DNA of 64,000 nt from Sycobia sp. Sy_11 (lineage: Eukaryota > Arthropoda > Insecta > Hymenoptera > Epichrysomallidae): NCBI GenBank assembly GCA_018907035.1, contig JACCIC010000279.1:372001-436000 (forward strand), read 5' to 3'. Each line of letters opens with the position of its first letter. Position 1 is the first letter of the stretch. Shown piece by piece: positions 35,553 to 47,101 of the stretch. A program made the translations under genes and the position numbers. Below the pieces are notes generated by a model. It saw only the letters and a list, made by a program, of their open reading frames with translations. It was not told where the DNA came from and did not search any database.

Positions 35553-36671
35553 CAAAATAAATCAGGTAAGATCTTTTTTACTACGTTTTTAAATTCGATT
35601 TGCCCCTTTCAAAACTTAAAACGTGATTATCTACAACCATGTTTTTTGACCGCGTTGACAGCATAACTGGAAAAGTTTTTATCCGATCGACCTGATTCAA
35701 ATTGGATTCTATTCGGGAATAGTGTCGCTTCTGCTCGACGTAGCCGTTTTTCGATATATGCCAAACTTTTTTTTTATAAATAATTTAGTAAAAAATTTTA
35801 CGCGAAAAAAAAAACTTTTTCTTCAAACAGCCGCCATTTTTTTTCTAACAATATTTTTAAAATCTCCTACGTCAAATAGTAGCCAGTAATGTATATTTCA
35901 AGAATCTTTTGGGTTTTTTACTCTAGGAGGCTCCGTTTTGCTGATTTGCTGTCAACGCAACAAGGGTTTTAAAAAGGCGCCATTTTGGATCAGCTACAGA
36001 AGACAAACATGGCCGACAAAAAAAAATTTTTTTTCGATAATTTTGCGACGGCCAAAAACATGGCCGCGCAAATTTCATTCGAACAAAACAGAAAATTCAC
36101 TACACGAATATACCGCGCACACATAAAAGGAATAAAAGTTATGATTTCAAACGATGACTACATCTATTTTCGTGGATATACTGTATAAACATCTACGAAA
36201 TTAGATATAGAACACCTTAATAATACATTAAATAGTTTATATTCAAGCTACATTAAAACTAATATATTAAATATCGTGAAATAAATACCGAAAACCGGGC
36301 AAAGGTCGCGACGACTACTGGAGAAGGTAGTCGTCGCAACTGCCGAAACTCGAACAAGTAGAGAGAGAACGCGATATCTAGTCTCTCTCTCTCTACTACT
36401 AAGTTAAGTACAGAGTATGCCGTAGAGGGGATACACTGCGCGCGGCAAGAGAGAGCGCGTTCAATGTATTAGACCGGCGGCCGCTATCCCCTCTAATACG
36501 CGCCGCACACACACTACTGTACGCTCTCACCGAACAGCCTGAGCCGCAACGAATGTAGCGAACGCGCGAATTTCAGTATATACAACGGGTTTTCGAAAAC
36601 GAATGCACCCACTGTATTTAATTAAATTAATTAATTCAAATTACTTAATGTACGCACAATATAGAAATATG

Positions 36672-36714
<43 letters not shown>
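35553..36714. other. non-coding region after the transposase; strong hairpins
   Basis: 35553-36290 is AT-rich and could be the 3' non-coding part of the Mutator-like element (it has GCCATTTT-type repeats). 36290-36610 is GC-richer, with two perfect inverted repeats: GCGACGACTAC/GTAGTCGTCGC (36308-36337, 8-base loop) and TAGAGGGGATA/TATCCCCTCTA (about 36424-36495, with a long loop). CT and TA microsatellites occur, the latter at 36675-36713. No gene is seen. Confidence 0.5.
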
Positions 36715-36717
<3 letters not shown>

Positions 36718-37680
36718 GACGAGGAACGCAAGCACTGCGTGCGCTTGCTTTCCCCGTCCCGTTGCTCTCTCTCTAGCCGTAGCATGTACATATGTATCTG
36801 TATATTTATATGTAGAAATGTTTATCTGTTGCAGGCCGACGCACAACCACCGACGGAGAGGTAAGTGAGAGAGAGAGAGCGGGGAGTGGGGAGAGACAGC
36901 CACGCACGCGAATTAGGCAGAAAGAAAGAGAGCCGCGAGGAGAAAACAACGCGTACCGGTCTTCTACGCACGTTGTCCGTGTCCCTTTTTTTCCCGGTTG
37001 CTACCGCCGTGCCGCGACGAATCGTGTGTGGGAACCTGCTTTGTGTTCCAAGGTTCCCCCCCCCCGCCTCGTACCTCGTCCTCGGGAAGACTGGCCGGTT
37101 TCACGCGCTCGTGGTGCTACAGTGGTGCGAGGGTGTGCAGTGTACCCGCGCCGAATACGAGCTCGAGCGGACGAATTGTCGTCCGCCCCATCTACGCGGA
37201 ATAACCGCCCCATCCCGGGGCTCCCGGAGGTCAACGTCACCGCCGCCCCCGGCAAAGGAAGGCGCTATTGCGCTTCGAGAACGCGCTGCGAGACCTGCGG
37301 GTTCCGGCTCTCTGTAAGTGGCAGCTCCTTTTCTCTCTCTCTCTCTCTCTCTCTTCCCGAACGCCCCGCGCGCCGTCGCCTGGGCGACCCTCGGCCTGCG
37401 TCCCGCACGCCTCGTATATAGGCGCTGCCTTGTATTTGTATGTCTGGCACTGCGCCATTAAAGCTCATTTAAATTTTAATTATTTTTATTTTTTCATTAT
37501 CATCAAGTGTGCTCCATTAGCCATCCTATTCGACGCGCAGTCCCGAACGCGATATTTCGCCCTTCGCGGACCGCCCCTCTTCCTCGCCGGAATCCTTCGG
37601 GGCTAAGCCCAGCCGGGCACAGATTTGCAACGGCCGTGCCCGCCGTCCTCGTGCTCGAGGCGGACACGCGCACCGTTACA
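36715..37680 (+). repeat. LTR-like segment, possible solo LTR
   Basis: Begins TGTGACGAGGAACG and ends CACCGTTACA, with TG...CA termini and TA microsatellite on both sides. It contains a TATATA box near 37413, a downstream poly-A signal ATTAAA (37459), and a GC-rich U5-like end whose sequence recurs near 8.03-8.12 kb. GC-rich frames on both strands here have no family resemblance. No gag or pol follows, so a solo LTR is the simplest reading. The target duplication cannot be read in the TA tract. Confidence 0.6.
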
Positions 37681-37699
37681 ATATATATATATATATATA

Positions 37700-38792
37700 A
37701 ATAAACTTGTATACATGTATACTATTACTGTGCGCAGCACACTGGCTGCAAATAATAACAAAATGTAAAACAATAATTATTATAATTATTATTGATTGTT
37801 ATTATTATTGTTGTTATTATTATTATTATTATTATCAATATAATTATTATAATTCCGTGCCTCGTCCGAAATTAAACGAGCGGCGACGGAATTATCCGAT
37901 TATTTTGTTATAAAAGGGCCTGCAAAAGGCAAAATCGACAGTTCGCCCGGTGAACCAACTGCCCCGAAGTTGTTTCACACGAACTCCTCCCGGAGCTAAA
38001 ACTTATCCAGAGCTCGAAATTATCCTTACTTTAAAATCCTCTCTGAAATTATTAACTTGATCTCTGTTACGAGGCGCTCCTTAAAAGACAGACGGTTAAT
38101 AATTTTACCTCTCCTAAAGTAAACGTGATCCTGGTTGCGAAGCGCTCCTCAAAAGACCAGCAGTTTACTTATCCTTACATATACTTATTTTTCCGAAGTT
38201 ATTAGCTTGATCTCTGTTGCGAGGCGCTCCTCAAAAGACAGACGGCTAATAATTTTACCTATCCTTAAGTAAAAGTGATCCTGGTTGCGAGGCGCTCCTC
38301 AAAAGACCAGCAGTTTACTTATCCCGACTAGTAATCCTCCCCTCAGCTCTTGATCCTGGTTGCGAGGCGCTCCTCAATAGACCAGCGGAGTTAAGTTTAC
38401 CTTGTTCTATCCTATTTTTAAAATCAACCTGTCTCGTTTCATTAGTTCCCCGCGTGGAAAATAACACCGAGTATCCGTGCGGTAAATAGCGCTGGATATT
38501 AGAGACATCGCGGAAAATAATGCGAAATTAGGTTAAGAATTATATATATATAGATCTAGTTTTTACTTTCGTATTAATTCTTTTGTGTTGATTTATTTGT
38601 TACAGAATCCTGTAGATAGAGGAGTGATTTCGTTTCAATAAATTTATATTTTTACTTTTATAAACAATATACTGTGTTCTGGTATAATTATTTTTCTGAA
38701 ACTACAGTCCGATCCTGAAAAATTTCCTCCCCTCTCAAAATACCCTGGGAAAATATCGCGTAGGCTATCCCGAGGGGGACAGGAACGTTACA
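37700..38792 (+). repeat. second LTR-like segment containing the hairpin array
   Basis: There is a TATAAAAG box at 37909. A poly-A signal AATAAA lies at about 38637, followed by a T-rich stretch. The segment ends GGGGACAGGAACGTTACA at 38792, a typical LTR terminus. The 5' boundary is not clear (perhaps near 37707-37730, after a TA tract and before an ATT/GTT-rich microsatellite at 37770-37850). A hairpin AATTCCGT/ACGGAATT lies at 37850-37893. No coding sequence follows. If this is an LTR, its transcript leader would contain the five-hairpin array. Confidence 0.45.
38046..38392 (+). ncRNA. array of five related RNA-like hairpins
   Basis: Units lie at 38046-38105, 38117-38170, 38199-38252, 38266-38321 and 38345-38392. 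Each has an outer stem, a TTGAT or GTGAT strand opposite CG/CA, a 5-bp middle stem, an internal loop TGC (TAC in unit 1) opposite AAAAG (AATAG in unit 5), and an apical GAGG-CGCT-CCTC hairpin. The middle stem is TCTGT/ACAGA in units 1 and 3 and CTGGT/ACCAG in units 2, 4 and 5. Outer stems are AAATTATTAAC/GTTAATAATTT, AAGTAAAC/GTTTACTT, TTATTAGC/GCTAATAA, TAAGTAAA/TTTACTTA and AGCTC/GAGTT. Both sides change together, which is the mark of selection for structure or of alternately duplicated inverted repeats. The function is unknown. Confidence 0.8.
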
Positions 38793-39272
38793 ATTTAAAC
38801 ATTTATTAACATATGTGTAAAACTTTATGTAAATCGGAACGTACGTTTTTTTTAATAAATAAAATAAAAATCATGAAAAATCGCAGTTTACAGTGTTTAT
38901 GCCCCTTAATAATGTTAGAAGTTTAAGAAGTGTACTCGCGCTACAAATACCAAATATAGAATATTACTTTTTTTATGTTATTTAACGTCACTCTATTCAT
39001 GTTTCCCAATAGCGATGTTAATGAGCGACGGAGGTCTACGATGCGCTTGTAAACAAAGCACATGTAAATTATTACAGCGGTGTTTGTCTCAATCGGCCAA
39101 AACCGGAATTTGAACTCGGATCACCAAGTTACTATTCTTTCTGCTGTAACTCCGCCACCGTAATAGTAGATCCCTACTCTCTGAATTGTGACATTGCCGA
39201 AACTTGTATGATCATTTCTTCACCAGCTGTTTATTGTCTTGTAACAACGCGCGAGTAGTGCATGTCACGAAA
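38793..39272. other. spacer before mariner, no gene seen
   Basis: Mixed-composition sequence without a recognisable frame. Its 3' part probably contains the 5' non-coding end of the following mariner, but I could not match the terminal repeats. Confidence 0.5.
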
Positions 39273-40331
39273 ATGGAACAGAGAAATTTAGAGCAACGGT
39301 AGGCAAAAAAATGTTATACGAAATTCGGCGAAACCGCGAAAAAAACTTATGAAAAAGTACTTAAAGTGTATTGTAGTGATGCCCTGAGTCGTAGTTAGGT
39401 GCTTCGGTAGCCTGTTGATTCTAAAAGAGGTCGTGAGAGCGTCAAAGATGAGGCGCGAAGCAGAAGGCCAATTAAAGTGCGAACCGACGCGAATGCGCAG
39501 CACGTCTGCGCTCTTGTTCGTCAAGACCGGCGACTAACCATTCGAATGTTGGCTGAGTTGAATATTAACCGCGAAACAGTTAGAAAGATTTTAACCGAAA
39601 ATTTCACGACGAAAAAGCTGTGCGCGAAGATGGCACCGAAGGACGTTTCAGATGAGCAAAAAGACAACCGAACGAACATCGCTCAAGATTATCTCGAGCA
39701 GGTTGAAATTGATCCTACTGTTCTCGATCGAGTTATTACTGGTGATGAAAGTTAGTTCTTTCAATATTACCCAAAAACTAAACGACAAAGTCAACGATGG
39801 CTATCAGCTGGAGCTCCAAGGCCAAAGAAGGCGAGAATGAGCAAGTGCAAAGTGAAAACCATGTTCATCTGCTTCTTCGACAGCAAAGGCGCGATTTATA
39901 AAGAGCTTCAACGACTTGGACAAATCGTAAATCAAGTATTTTACCGCAGTGTGCTCGAAAAATTACGAAAAAGGGTGTTCCGAGTGCGTCTAAAGATCGC
40001 GAAAACTTGGGTTCTGCATCACGACAATGCTTCCTGTCACAATGCGTTCAGTGTCTCTCAGTTTTTGGCGTCTAAAGGTATCGCAACGTTACCACAACCG
40101 CCCTATTCACCGGACATGTCACCCTGCGCCTTTTTCCTATTCCTCAAAAGGTTAGTCAAAAGTCGTCATTTCCACTCCGTTGAAAATATGCAAGAATCTG
40201 TGACGAGGGTACTCGGAGAGGTCCCACAAGTCGTGTACCAGAATTGTTACGAAAACTGGAAAACTTGCTGGAATAAGTGTATAGCTATAGGAGAGGACGA
40301 CATTGAAGGGAATCGCAGCGATGTATCTTAA
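39273..40331 (+). pseudogene. mariner transposase pseudogene
   Basis: It starts MEQRNLEQR and meets an early stop. From 39477 the helix-turn-helix (VRQDRRLTIRMLAELNINRETVRKIL) and linker are readable, then VITGDES with the first catalytic Asp, followed at once by a stop. 39837-40331 gives KVKTMFICFFDSKGAIYKE, LHHDNASCHNAF (second Asp present) and PQPPYSPDMSPCAFF, where the third catalytic Asp is Ala. It ends with CWNKCIAIGEDDIEGNRSDVS. It contains several stops and frameshifts and a dead active site. The family is a mariner lineage distinct from those at 2 and 59 kb. Confidence 0.92.
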
Positions 40332-41485
40332 TTTTTTTAAATATACTGATTTTTTAACTTTGTCGCATTACTTAATTCTCTGATCGCGTATTTGACTTTA
40401 TAACTTGTTAACTAATTGGAATATATACAGATTTTCTATAAAAAGAATATAAAGAAAAATAAGTTAATTCTATTATTTTTTTTATGAATAATTTACAGCA
40501 TATATATTTTCATCTTTTTGATGCAAAAACTTAAAAAATAAGTTCATAGTTATTCATTTAATCAACTCACTGGTCATAATATGTTTTTCCCTTTTAATAT
40601 AATCTTTCTTAGAAGATAAATTAATTTATGATAATTAACTAATCATAAGTCTGAAACCAGGAAGAAAAGAGATGAAACGTTACATTTTTATTTTGCCATT
40701 CTATGATGTGAAGAAAATTCCATGATGCATCTTTTGCACTATGAATTCTACTATATAAGGTTTTACTTATTTCTGTACGCAACATTTACGTAATTATAAC
40801 TGAAAATGGAAAAAATTGTTGCGAGACACCTAGTCAGGTTTATTTTGCAAATCTAAGTTCAACAGTATAAAAAATTCTTCAGCCATGCCAGCCAAGCAAG
40901 GGCCGCCATGACGGCCAAACCGGGGACTTCTATCGTATGAATTGCCGCTACGCTGCCGCCGCTAGGGAGAGATTATAAGCGAGCGCACGAAGACATTCGG
41001 AGCAGTCTGGCAGACTATCTTATTTACGCTAGCCGGTTCTTGGATGCTTCCGAGATTACCGGTCGCCGAATCTGGATGCGTCCAGATTAATTCTAGCAAC
41101 CACTATCTGACTTATTCGCCAACCTCACCACTCCCGTGGTTTTCCTTGCATCAAAGCCTGGGTACGTCTGGGTCCGCATCGTTCGAGCCACATAGAAAAT
41201 AGTACAGGAGATTATCTCGCACTAGAACGCGCGAAATCGCTAACTGAGAACTAAGTACGCGAAACAATCACACGTAGACATTCACAAACACCCACCGACA
41301 CTAACACAGGCGCATTGTCAAGTGTGAATATATGTATGTACCGTAAGGTATAAATATAGGATACGGTAGGATACCGTAAGTATAAATAGGTATAAATAAG
41401 TAATAAATATAGGATATATATATATACAAACCCTGGCTTCTGCTGAAACTTCCGGCAGCGGGAGTCGTACCGTTCAAGTTCTATT
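40332..41485. other. spacer; GC-rich block at 40890-41320, no gene assigned
   Basis: 40332-40880 is AT-rich. 40890-41320 is GC-richer, with a GGCCG-CCATGA-CGGCC palindrome (40902-40917) and a TTATAAGCGAGCGC TATA-like site near 40975. This resembles a retroelement control region, and a Penelope-like tail follows. No coding sequence is recognised; the minus-strand frame at 41251-41520 is not convincing. Confidence 0.4.
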
Positions 41486-41487
41486 TC

Positions 41488-41605
41488 AGATTCTTCTGGG
41501 GTGACTATAAACAAGAACATCTGACTGTCATTATTTTCGTTAATAAAGTATATTCTAAAGAATGTAAGACCGATAAAAATATTTATTAATTTGAGATAAT
41601 ATTAA
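41488..41605 (+). repeat. Penelope-like 3' end remnant
   Basis: The sequences TTTCAGATT, GGGGTGACTATAAACAAGAACATCTGACTGTCATTAT and GTAAGACCGATAAAAATATTTATTAATTTG match, in order, 12020-12235 of the Penelope-like element and the minus strand of 57310-57480. The poly-T rich middle is short here. The hammerhead part is not present. Confidence 0.75.
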
Positions 41606-42106
41606 CTCCAAAACGATCTATATTTCTTTGAGTAAAGTATTTAATTATTAATTTCTAAAAAACATAACTTGAATAATAAAACTGATGTTCTTTCATGGAA
41701 CAAACATTAAGTTAGATTGAAAAAATATTGTCTTGCATTCAAAAAATATTCAATAGATTTAAATAAAATAAGTATATCATTCACTTAATATTATTGGTAC
41801 TTAATATATAGGATTGGCATTGTTATAATTATTTTAATGTACATTTTTACATCAGTTTTATCCATATTGTCATACATATATATTAATGACTATTCACACA
41901 TGCACACATAGAACGCAACGCAAAGCAATTCGGTTTTAAACACAAATACTTTTCTGAAACGCATCATGCAATACAAACGTTAAGCGGTCCTTACATAATA
42001 ACCTAAAGAATCACGCGTTATATGCGATTATGGTGAACATTATGCATCCATCTGACAATAATTAGACAAGAATATTTACTTTAAACAAATAATTGTTATT
42101 ACTGAC
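41606..42106. other. AT-rich spacer, no gene seen
   Basis: AT-rich sequence without a recognisable frame, repeat family or RNA gene. Confidence 0.6.
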
Positions 42107-42752
42107 GTAATGTAATATTTCTTCCAACATAAATAACTTATTTTTTTATTTAATTTAAATATCCATATAAGATTTTCCATGAAGCTATATTAATATTTTC
42201 TATTGAATAGAAATGTCGGCATATTATACATATATAATGTGTGTGTGTTTAAAAATATTCAACGTAGGTCTGTTCCGAAAGGCATTCGGTAAGTACATAT
42301 GGCAATGCTGGAATGCATTTTCCTATACTCCTTATGTAAATGTCATAAACGGTTTTGAAACTGTCAGATTTTCACCGTTGACGTAATTAGTGGAAAGAAA
42401 CGGTCAGGTGCGGTATTTTGACCTACTGGTGATTTACTGGGATATCGTTCCGTTGAGTTTACTTCAGTAAGCAGCTGATCGCGCACACTTTTACCAAATT
42501 CCATCAAATAGCTGGCCGGCCCATTCTAGTCGCGCCCATATACATGTATGTGTAAAACAAGTATTAGTATAAAAGTTTAGCTGGGTATTACACATTTGAA
42601 TTTAAAGAAAAGATTTTTTTAAAGAAGATTTCAAATTGAATTTTAATAGTTTTATTACAAAACGTACACTTAATAATCAGTTTTCTTTATTAATTATGAA
42701 TTAGAATTTATATTTATAAATTTTACAAATTTAAATATAATTATTCAGTACG

Positions 42753-42812
<60 letters not shown>

Positions 42813-42915
42813 TCATAATATATATAAATATATATAATTAATTCAAAAATATAAATAATTCTGTTAATTGTAAAAACAAAATGTTTAATCCAAGTATGCG
42901 TACAACACAAATAAG
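42107..42915 (-). repeat. unclassified ~0.8-kb repeat, copy B (inverted)
   Basis: Reverse complement of 17792-18595 over its whole length, including the 280-bp core (42281-42545, minus) and a (TA)n tract (42758-42812). Both outer boundaries agree with copy A to within a few bases, which defines this as one mobile or duplicated unit. Confidence 0.88.
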
Positions 42916-42954
42916 TTATTACATTTTTATATTCATTTAACTTTATGAATTTAT

Positions 42955-43415
42955 TAATTAATAAATAAAACTGATTATTAAGTATACATTTTGGGCTCCA
43001 CCTAGTTTCTTATAAGTAAGTATACTCGATTGTCCATTATAAAAACTATTAAAATTCGATTTGAAACCTTCTTTAAAAAGTCTGCTTTAAATTTAAATGT
43101 GTTAACACTAAAGTTGCTTATATTCATACATGTACATGGGCGCGACCAGAAGCAACCAGCTGTTCGACGGAGTTTTGTAAAAATGGGCGAGATCAGCTTC
43201 TTACTGAAACAAACTCAACGGAACGATATCCCAGTAAGTCACCGGTAAGTCAAAATACCGTACCTGACCGTTTATTTCCATTGATTACGTCAACGGCGGA
43301 AAACTAGCAGTTTCATAACCGTTTATGACATTTACATGGGGAGTAGAGGAAAATGTATTCCAGCATTGCCATATATACTTATCGGCAATTTACCGAAGAC
43401 CTTTCGGAATAGACC
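42955..43415 (+). repeat. unclassified repeat, copy C (partial), with 280-bp core
   Basis: Shares AAATAAAACTGATTATTAAG, TATTAAAATTCGATTTGAAA and the 280-bp core (43127-43415) with copy A. It lies about 40 bp from copy B in the opposite orientation, so the two can form a large hairpin. A 46-bp insertion relative to copy A is present near 42990-43035. The core is closer to 26893-27172 than to copy A. Confidence 0.82.
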
Positions 43416-43684
43416 CGGTAATGCAGCATCGCGCGTCAGTATAGTCGATAAAGCAGTTCAGTGTGAGCATTATAAATCGTCAGTTGAAAGTCGAAGTCGA
43501 TCGAAACGATACTTTTCTCATCCGAAGTATCTCAATGGAATAATTTTATTTTAATTATATAATATTCATAATTTAGTAATATTCATAGTGACTTGATTCA
43601 CATAAATGAAATTTCAGAAAATGAGCTAACTTGTTTGAAAATATCTTTGTTTGAATTGAAAATTGATTGTTTTCTGTAAAATAC

Positions 43685-43744
<60 letters not shown>

Positions 43745-45279
43745 TCAAATAAATTAATTTTTAGTAAATAGATTTACTCAAATTAAATAAATTGTTTTTT
43801 AGTGTATTTAATGCACTTTTAAATATTGAATGGTTACGTTTTAGAATATTATCACTTTCTTATATTGCCTTTTAATAAGTTTTATAGCTTTTAAATTAAA
43901 AACTCAATGATTATTAGCAGATTTGTAATATTTATATTAGAAAACTAATTGAAGCTCGCCGTAACTAAAAATCATATTTTTATAATTGTTAAGAAATTTT
44001 ACATGAATATTATACGATTTATAAATATATAATTAAATTATATTTTGTTTTGAAAACCAAACTAGGCTGCATAATAGGATCGTTAAAAAAATTGTTTTAA
44101 AAACTAACTGTGAATATCTGCGTTAGTTTTCTTACGCATTCATATTCCCAATCATGTCCGCTTTTCTACGTGCAGGAAATCGTAATTTAAAGATATAACT
44201 TATAAGGTTTTTAAGAATATCTATATTCTTACATATTCGAGAATTATAAACAGCTATTTCATGATCTATGACAATTAAAATTGTTCAAATCATTCGCTGG
44301 TTAATTTATGATTATTTGGAAGTAATACCTATCATGACAAACACTAGCAGAATAGACACGAATGAAAATGATTTTACAATATATTCAATCAGTTTTTATA
44401 TTTTACTTTTATTCGTTTTACAGAAAAAGGAAAATTTTGTTAGTATCGGATTAAAGCAATTTCTGAATCACGCGAAAACCAACTTAAACATGTCATATAT
44501 AATTTTGATTTATGAAATTCAAATTGCAAGATTTTTTTTGAATTTCTTTTACAAAAGTTAAGTATAATCAACTACATTCTGTTAAAAATGAAAAAGCATT
44601 TAATTTAATTTAAAGCCCGTTTAAAGTCTCTATATCATACATTAAATTTATTTCTGTAAAATCTTGTTATAATATTTTACAATACCACAATGTCATATTT
44701 ATTAAATGAACATTGTATTATAACATATCCAAAAAATGATGCCTTATAACTCTCAAACTCAGTGATGTCTGGGATATAAACATAAACTACAAGCTTACCG
44801 TGAAAAAATTACAAGTTAGTACTAAATTTCAACTACTTTGTCTTAAATCTATTTTCACCTCATATGTTAAAGTACTTGTTGACGTTATCTTCAATAACAG
44901 TACTATAAATATATGAAAACATTTTTTTTTCATTGTAAGTCCTCCTAATTGGCTGTTTTTTATCCTTAATAACACGAAGAGTCCTTATCTTGTTAAGGAT
45001 AACAATATACTAACACCTTCAGTTTCCAAAAATTCGCACGCTACGTTATGGACATATTGAGCTGACTGACATAGTTAAGCAATGAATAACTGACTCTAAC
45101 TGACTTTAACTGACAAACTTTGAGAGACATATTTATAGTTTTATTGCTTCTCTTCTCTACATTCCCAATCAGATCGTTTCTTCAATTGTCAACACGATAT
45201 CTGATATTTCGTACGCAGACAAAGAAAGTTACGTTCTCTATACTTCCGATTTCTACAATTTCTTTGGTTCTCTTTCTTT
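43416..45279. other. AT-rich spacer, no gene seen
   Basis: Holds a long (TA)n tract (43687-43741), an inverted repeat TATCCTTAA/TTAAGGATA (44961-45001) and short AACTGACT repeats (45062-45117). The open frame at 44268-44561 has no family resemblance. Confidence 0.6.
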
Positions 45280-45742
45280 TCTTTTTTAATTTCTTTGAAT
45301 TTTAAATCTCTTTAGTAAATGTTTTTCATATGTATACACAGCCTTCACTGTACTTTATTGGCCTCAGAGATTTTCACCAGCAAATTACTCCCTGCATGTT
45401 GAATCAATCCTACTCAATACCATTTCGGAGTTAAATCTACCGGCCTAATAAAAAGATGAAACAATCTATCCTATGGGCTTACCAAATATGTTATGCAGAC
45501 AATCTCCATGTAGATTCGGGCCTAAGTATTAAATCACGAACTCATTTATATCCGTAAATCAATAATAATAAGTTATTAGTAATATTATTTTTAGATCTAT
45601 AGAAACGATATATAGAAACGAATATGCTTTTAAAATTTCCAACATTGTTCTTGCTTACTAGAATTTCTATTTTAATTTTTAAATTTATACAATTTATGTG
45701 TACAAAATTTCGTCCGCATTCATAAATAATTTATATGTATAT
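45280..45742. repeat. duplicated flank shared with 27173-27455
   Basis: 45285-45555 matches 27180-27455 closely. About 187 bp of further sequence then lead into the inverted LTR. The match continues into that LTR in both places, so this is a duplicated host-LTR junction. Confidence 0.85.
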
Positions 45743-46748
45743 TGTAACGGGGTACTTAATTATTAATCACCCGGTAGAAGTACCCGTTAACAGAGTTGCA
45801 AAGAACCCCGAACGGATTAAATTGTTTAAAATAATCTTTTTGGACCGTAGGTTCTTTGCGGATATTTCTTCCTCAGACTTACCTTTGTTTATCCTGAAAA
45901 TTATATAAGTGATAATATATATTGATAAATTATTGGTAATCCAGGAAAAGACCGATTAATGATCAGATACAGGGGGGTGAGGGATATTTCTATATTTTCT
46001 ACTATTAATAAAAAAATCAAAAGTAGATTTATTTAATTAGTAAGAAAATAATTTAGCTTTTTATTCAATTTCATAAATTATAATTATTAATAAGCTACTC
46101 CTACCTAATACGTACCCGCGATAGGCTAACGCACGAATCCGCTCACACAGGGTGTGAGAGATAATTTTATAAGTATAAGAGAGAGATCAAGTAACAAGAG
46201 CGCCACCTTACGAAGAACGAGATGTACTACTAAAGAAAACTGTGTGCGCGCTTGCTACTCTTATGATTCCTACTCTATGACTATATCTCTCTGTCTCTCT
46301 CACACGTTCTAAAGCTAATATATAAGATCTATTATCGATAAAAAAAAGAAATTAAAGAAAAGAGTAGAGGTAAATACCACTCTACTAAAATCCGAAAATA
46401 CAATAAATATAGAAAAATTCACCAACCTTTATAACTCGACGCTGGAAACAAAACAACCCAACGATGTATATGGCGTGAACCTGATGATCCACAATATACC
46501 GGCCGGATTATTGCGCCGTTTATTCGGCAGGAACCCTCTTTGCTAATAAGCTTATTGTCTCGTGAATATTATCGATTTCAATGCTACCTCACTATTTCAA
46601 CTGATCGATAATAATTCCTTTTTTTATATGAAAATGGCCACGATTCAATCTTCCAGAAAAACTTTTATCGACTTCTCTATTAGCAAGGTATTTTATACTA
46701 TATATTAACTATATTATAATAATTTTATTCTCCTCCTCTTTCTCTCTT
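45743..46748 (-). repeat. Gypsy LTR, inverted orientation, truncated
   Basis: Starts TGTAACGGGGTACTTAAT (the LTR 3' end read on plus). It runs to CTCCTCCTCTTTCTCTC near 46748, matching the reverse complement of 50990-51994. The outermost 75 bp of the LTR 5' end are missing. The next bases (46750-46800, CCCCCCGAAGCAGGAGTTAC and GGCGAGAATCCTCC) match plus-strand Gypsy internal sequence at 49828-49880, so the junction is a rearrangement through a CT-rich stretch. Confidence 0.88.
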
Positions 46749-46858
46749 TTCCCCCCGAAGCAGGAGTTACAGGTACCGGAGATGGCGAGAATCCTCCCCC
46801 TCGTCTGACTTTTAGTGGTTCCTGATATCAGTTCACAAAAGCACAAAATCATACTAAC

Positions 46859-47101
46859 ATGTCTCGCAATATGCAGAGAAGGCAAAACACTTACCGTCTA
46901 CGTGCACCACAATACGACGCGTCCTTCGTGAACGAACCCGATATCACATGGCTATATTGCAATCACAACCTGCACCAAGTAGAGGCCGCCAAACCCCTGG
47001 CCGCCCAAGTAGGTCACGAGCTACGTACCAATCACGTAGATTCGAAACGCATCGCGACGTTCGTAATAAGAAGACGGGCGTTATACTTAGCGAAGAATTG
47101 A
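46859..47101 (+). CDS. unrecognised ORF 1 in a block fused to Gypsy
   Basis: An 80-codon frame starting MSRNMQRRQNTYRLRAPQYD. It reads like real protein (FVNEPDITWLYCNHNLHQVE) and the sense continues past the stop in other frames (47110-47420, for example FNNVPLRGWIYQ and ILNNEDDYRRPTLNEDWIQ) up to the next ORF. It is therefore probably the start of one longer decayed gene of about 310 codons. It lies between an inverted LTR and a Gypsy integrase. I recognise no family. An RNA-virus structural protein or an unusual gag are possibilities I cannot test here. Confidence 0.45.
   Translation: MSRNMQRRQNTYRLRAPQYDASFVNEPDITWLYCNHNLHQVEAAKPLAAQVGHELRTNHVDSKRIATFVIRRRALYLAKN

Noticed and set aside
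36865..37606. Several overlapping GC-rich ORFs on both strands
   Set aside because: Frames are open because of GC-rich and CT-repeat composition inside an LTR-like segment. None has a family motif.
44268..44561. 97-codon ORF in the AT-rich spacer
   Set aside because: Biased Ile/Phe/Asn composition, no motif, no splice context.
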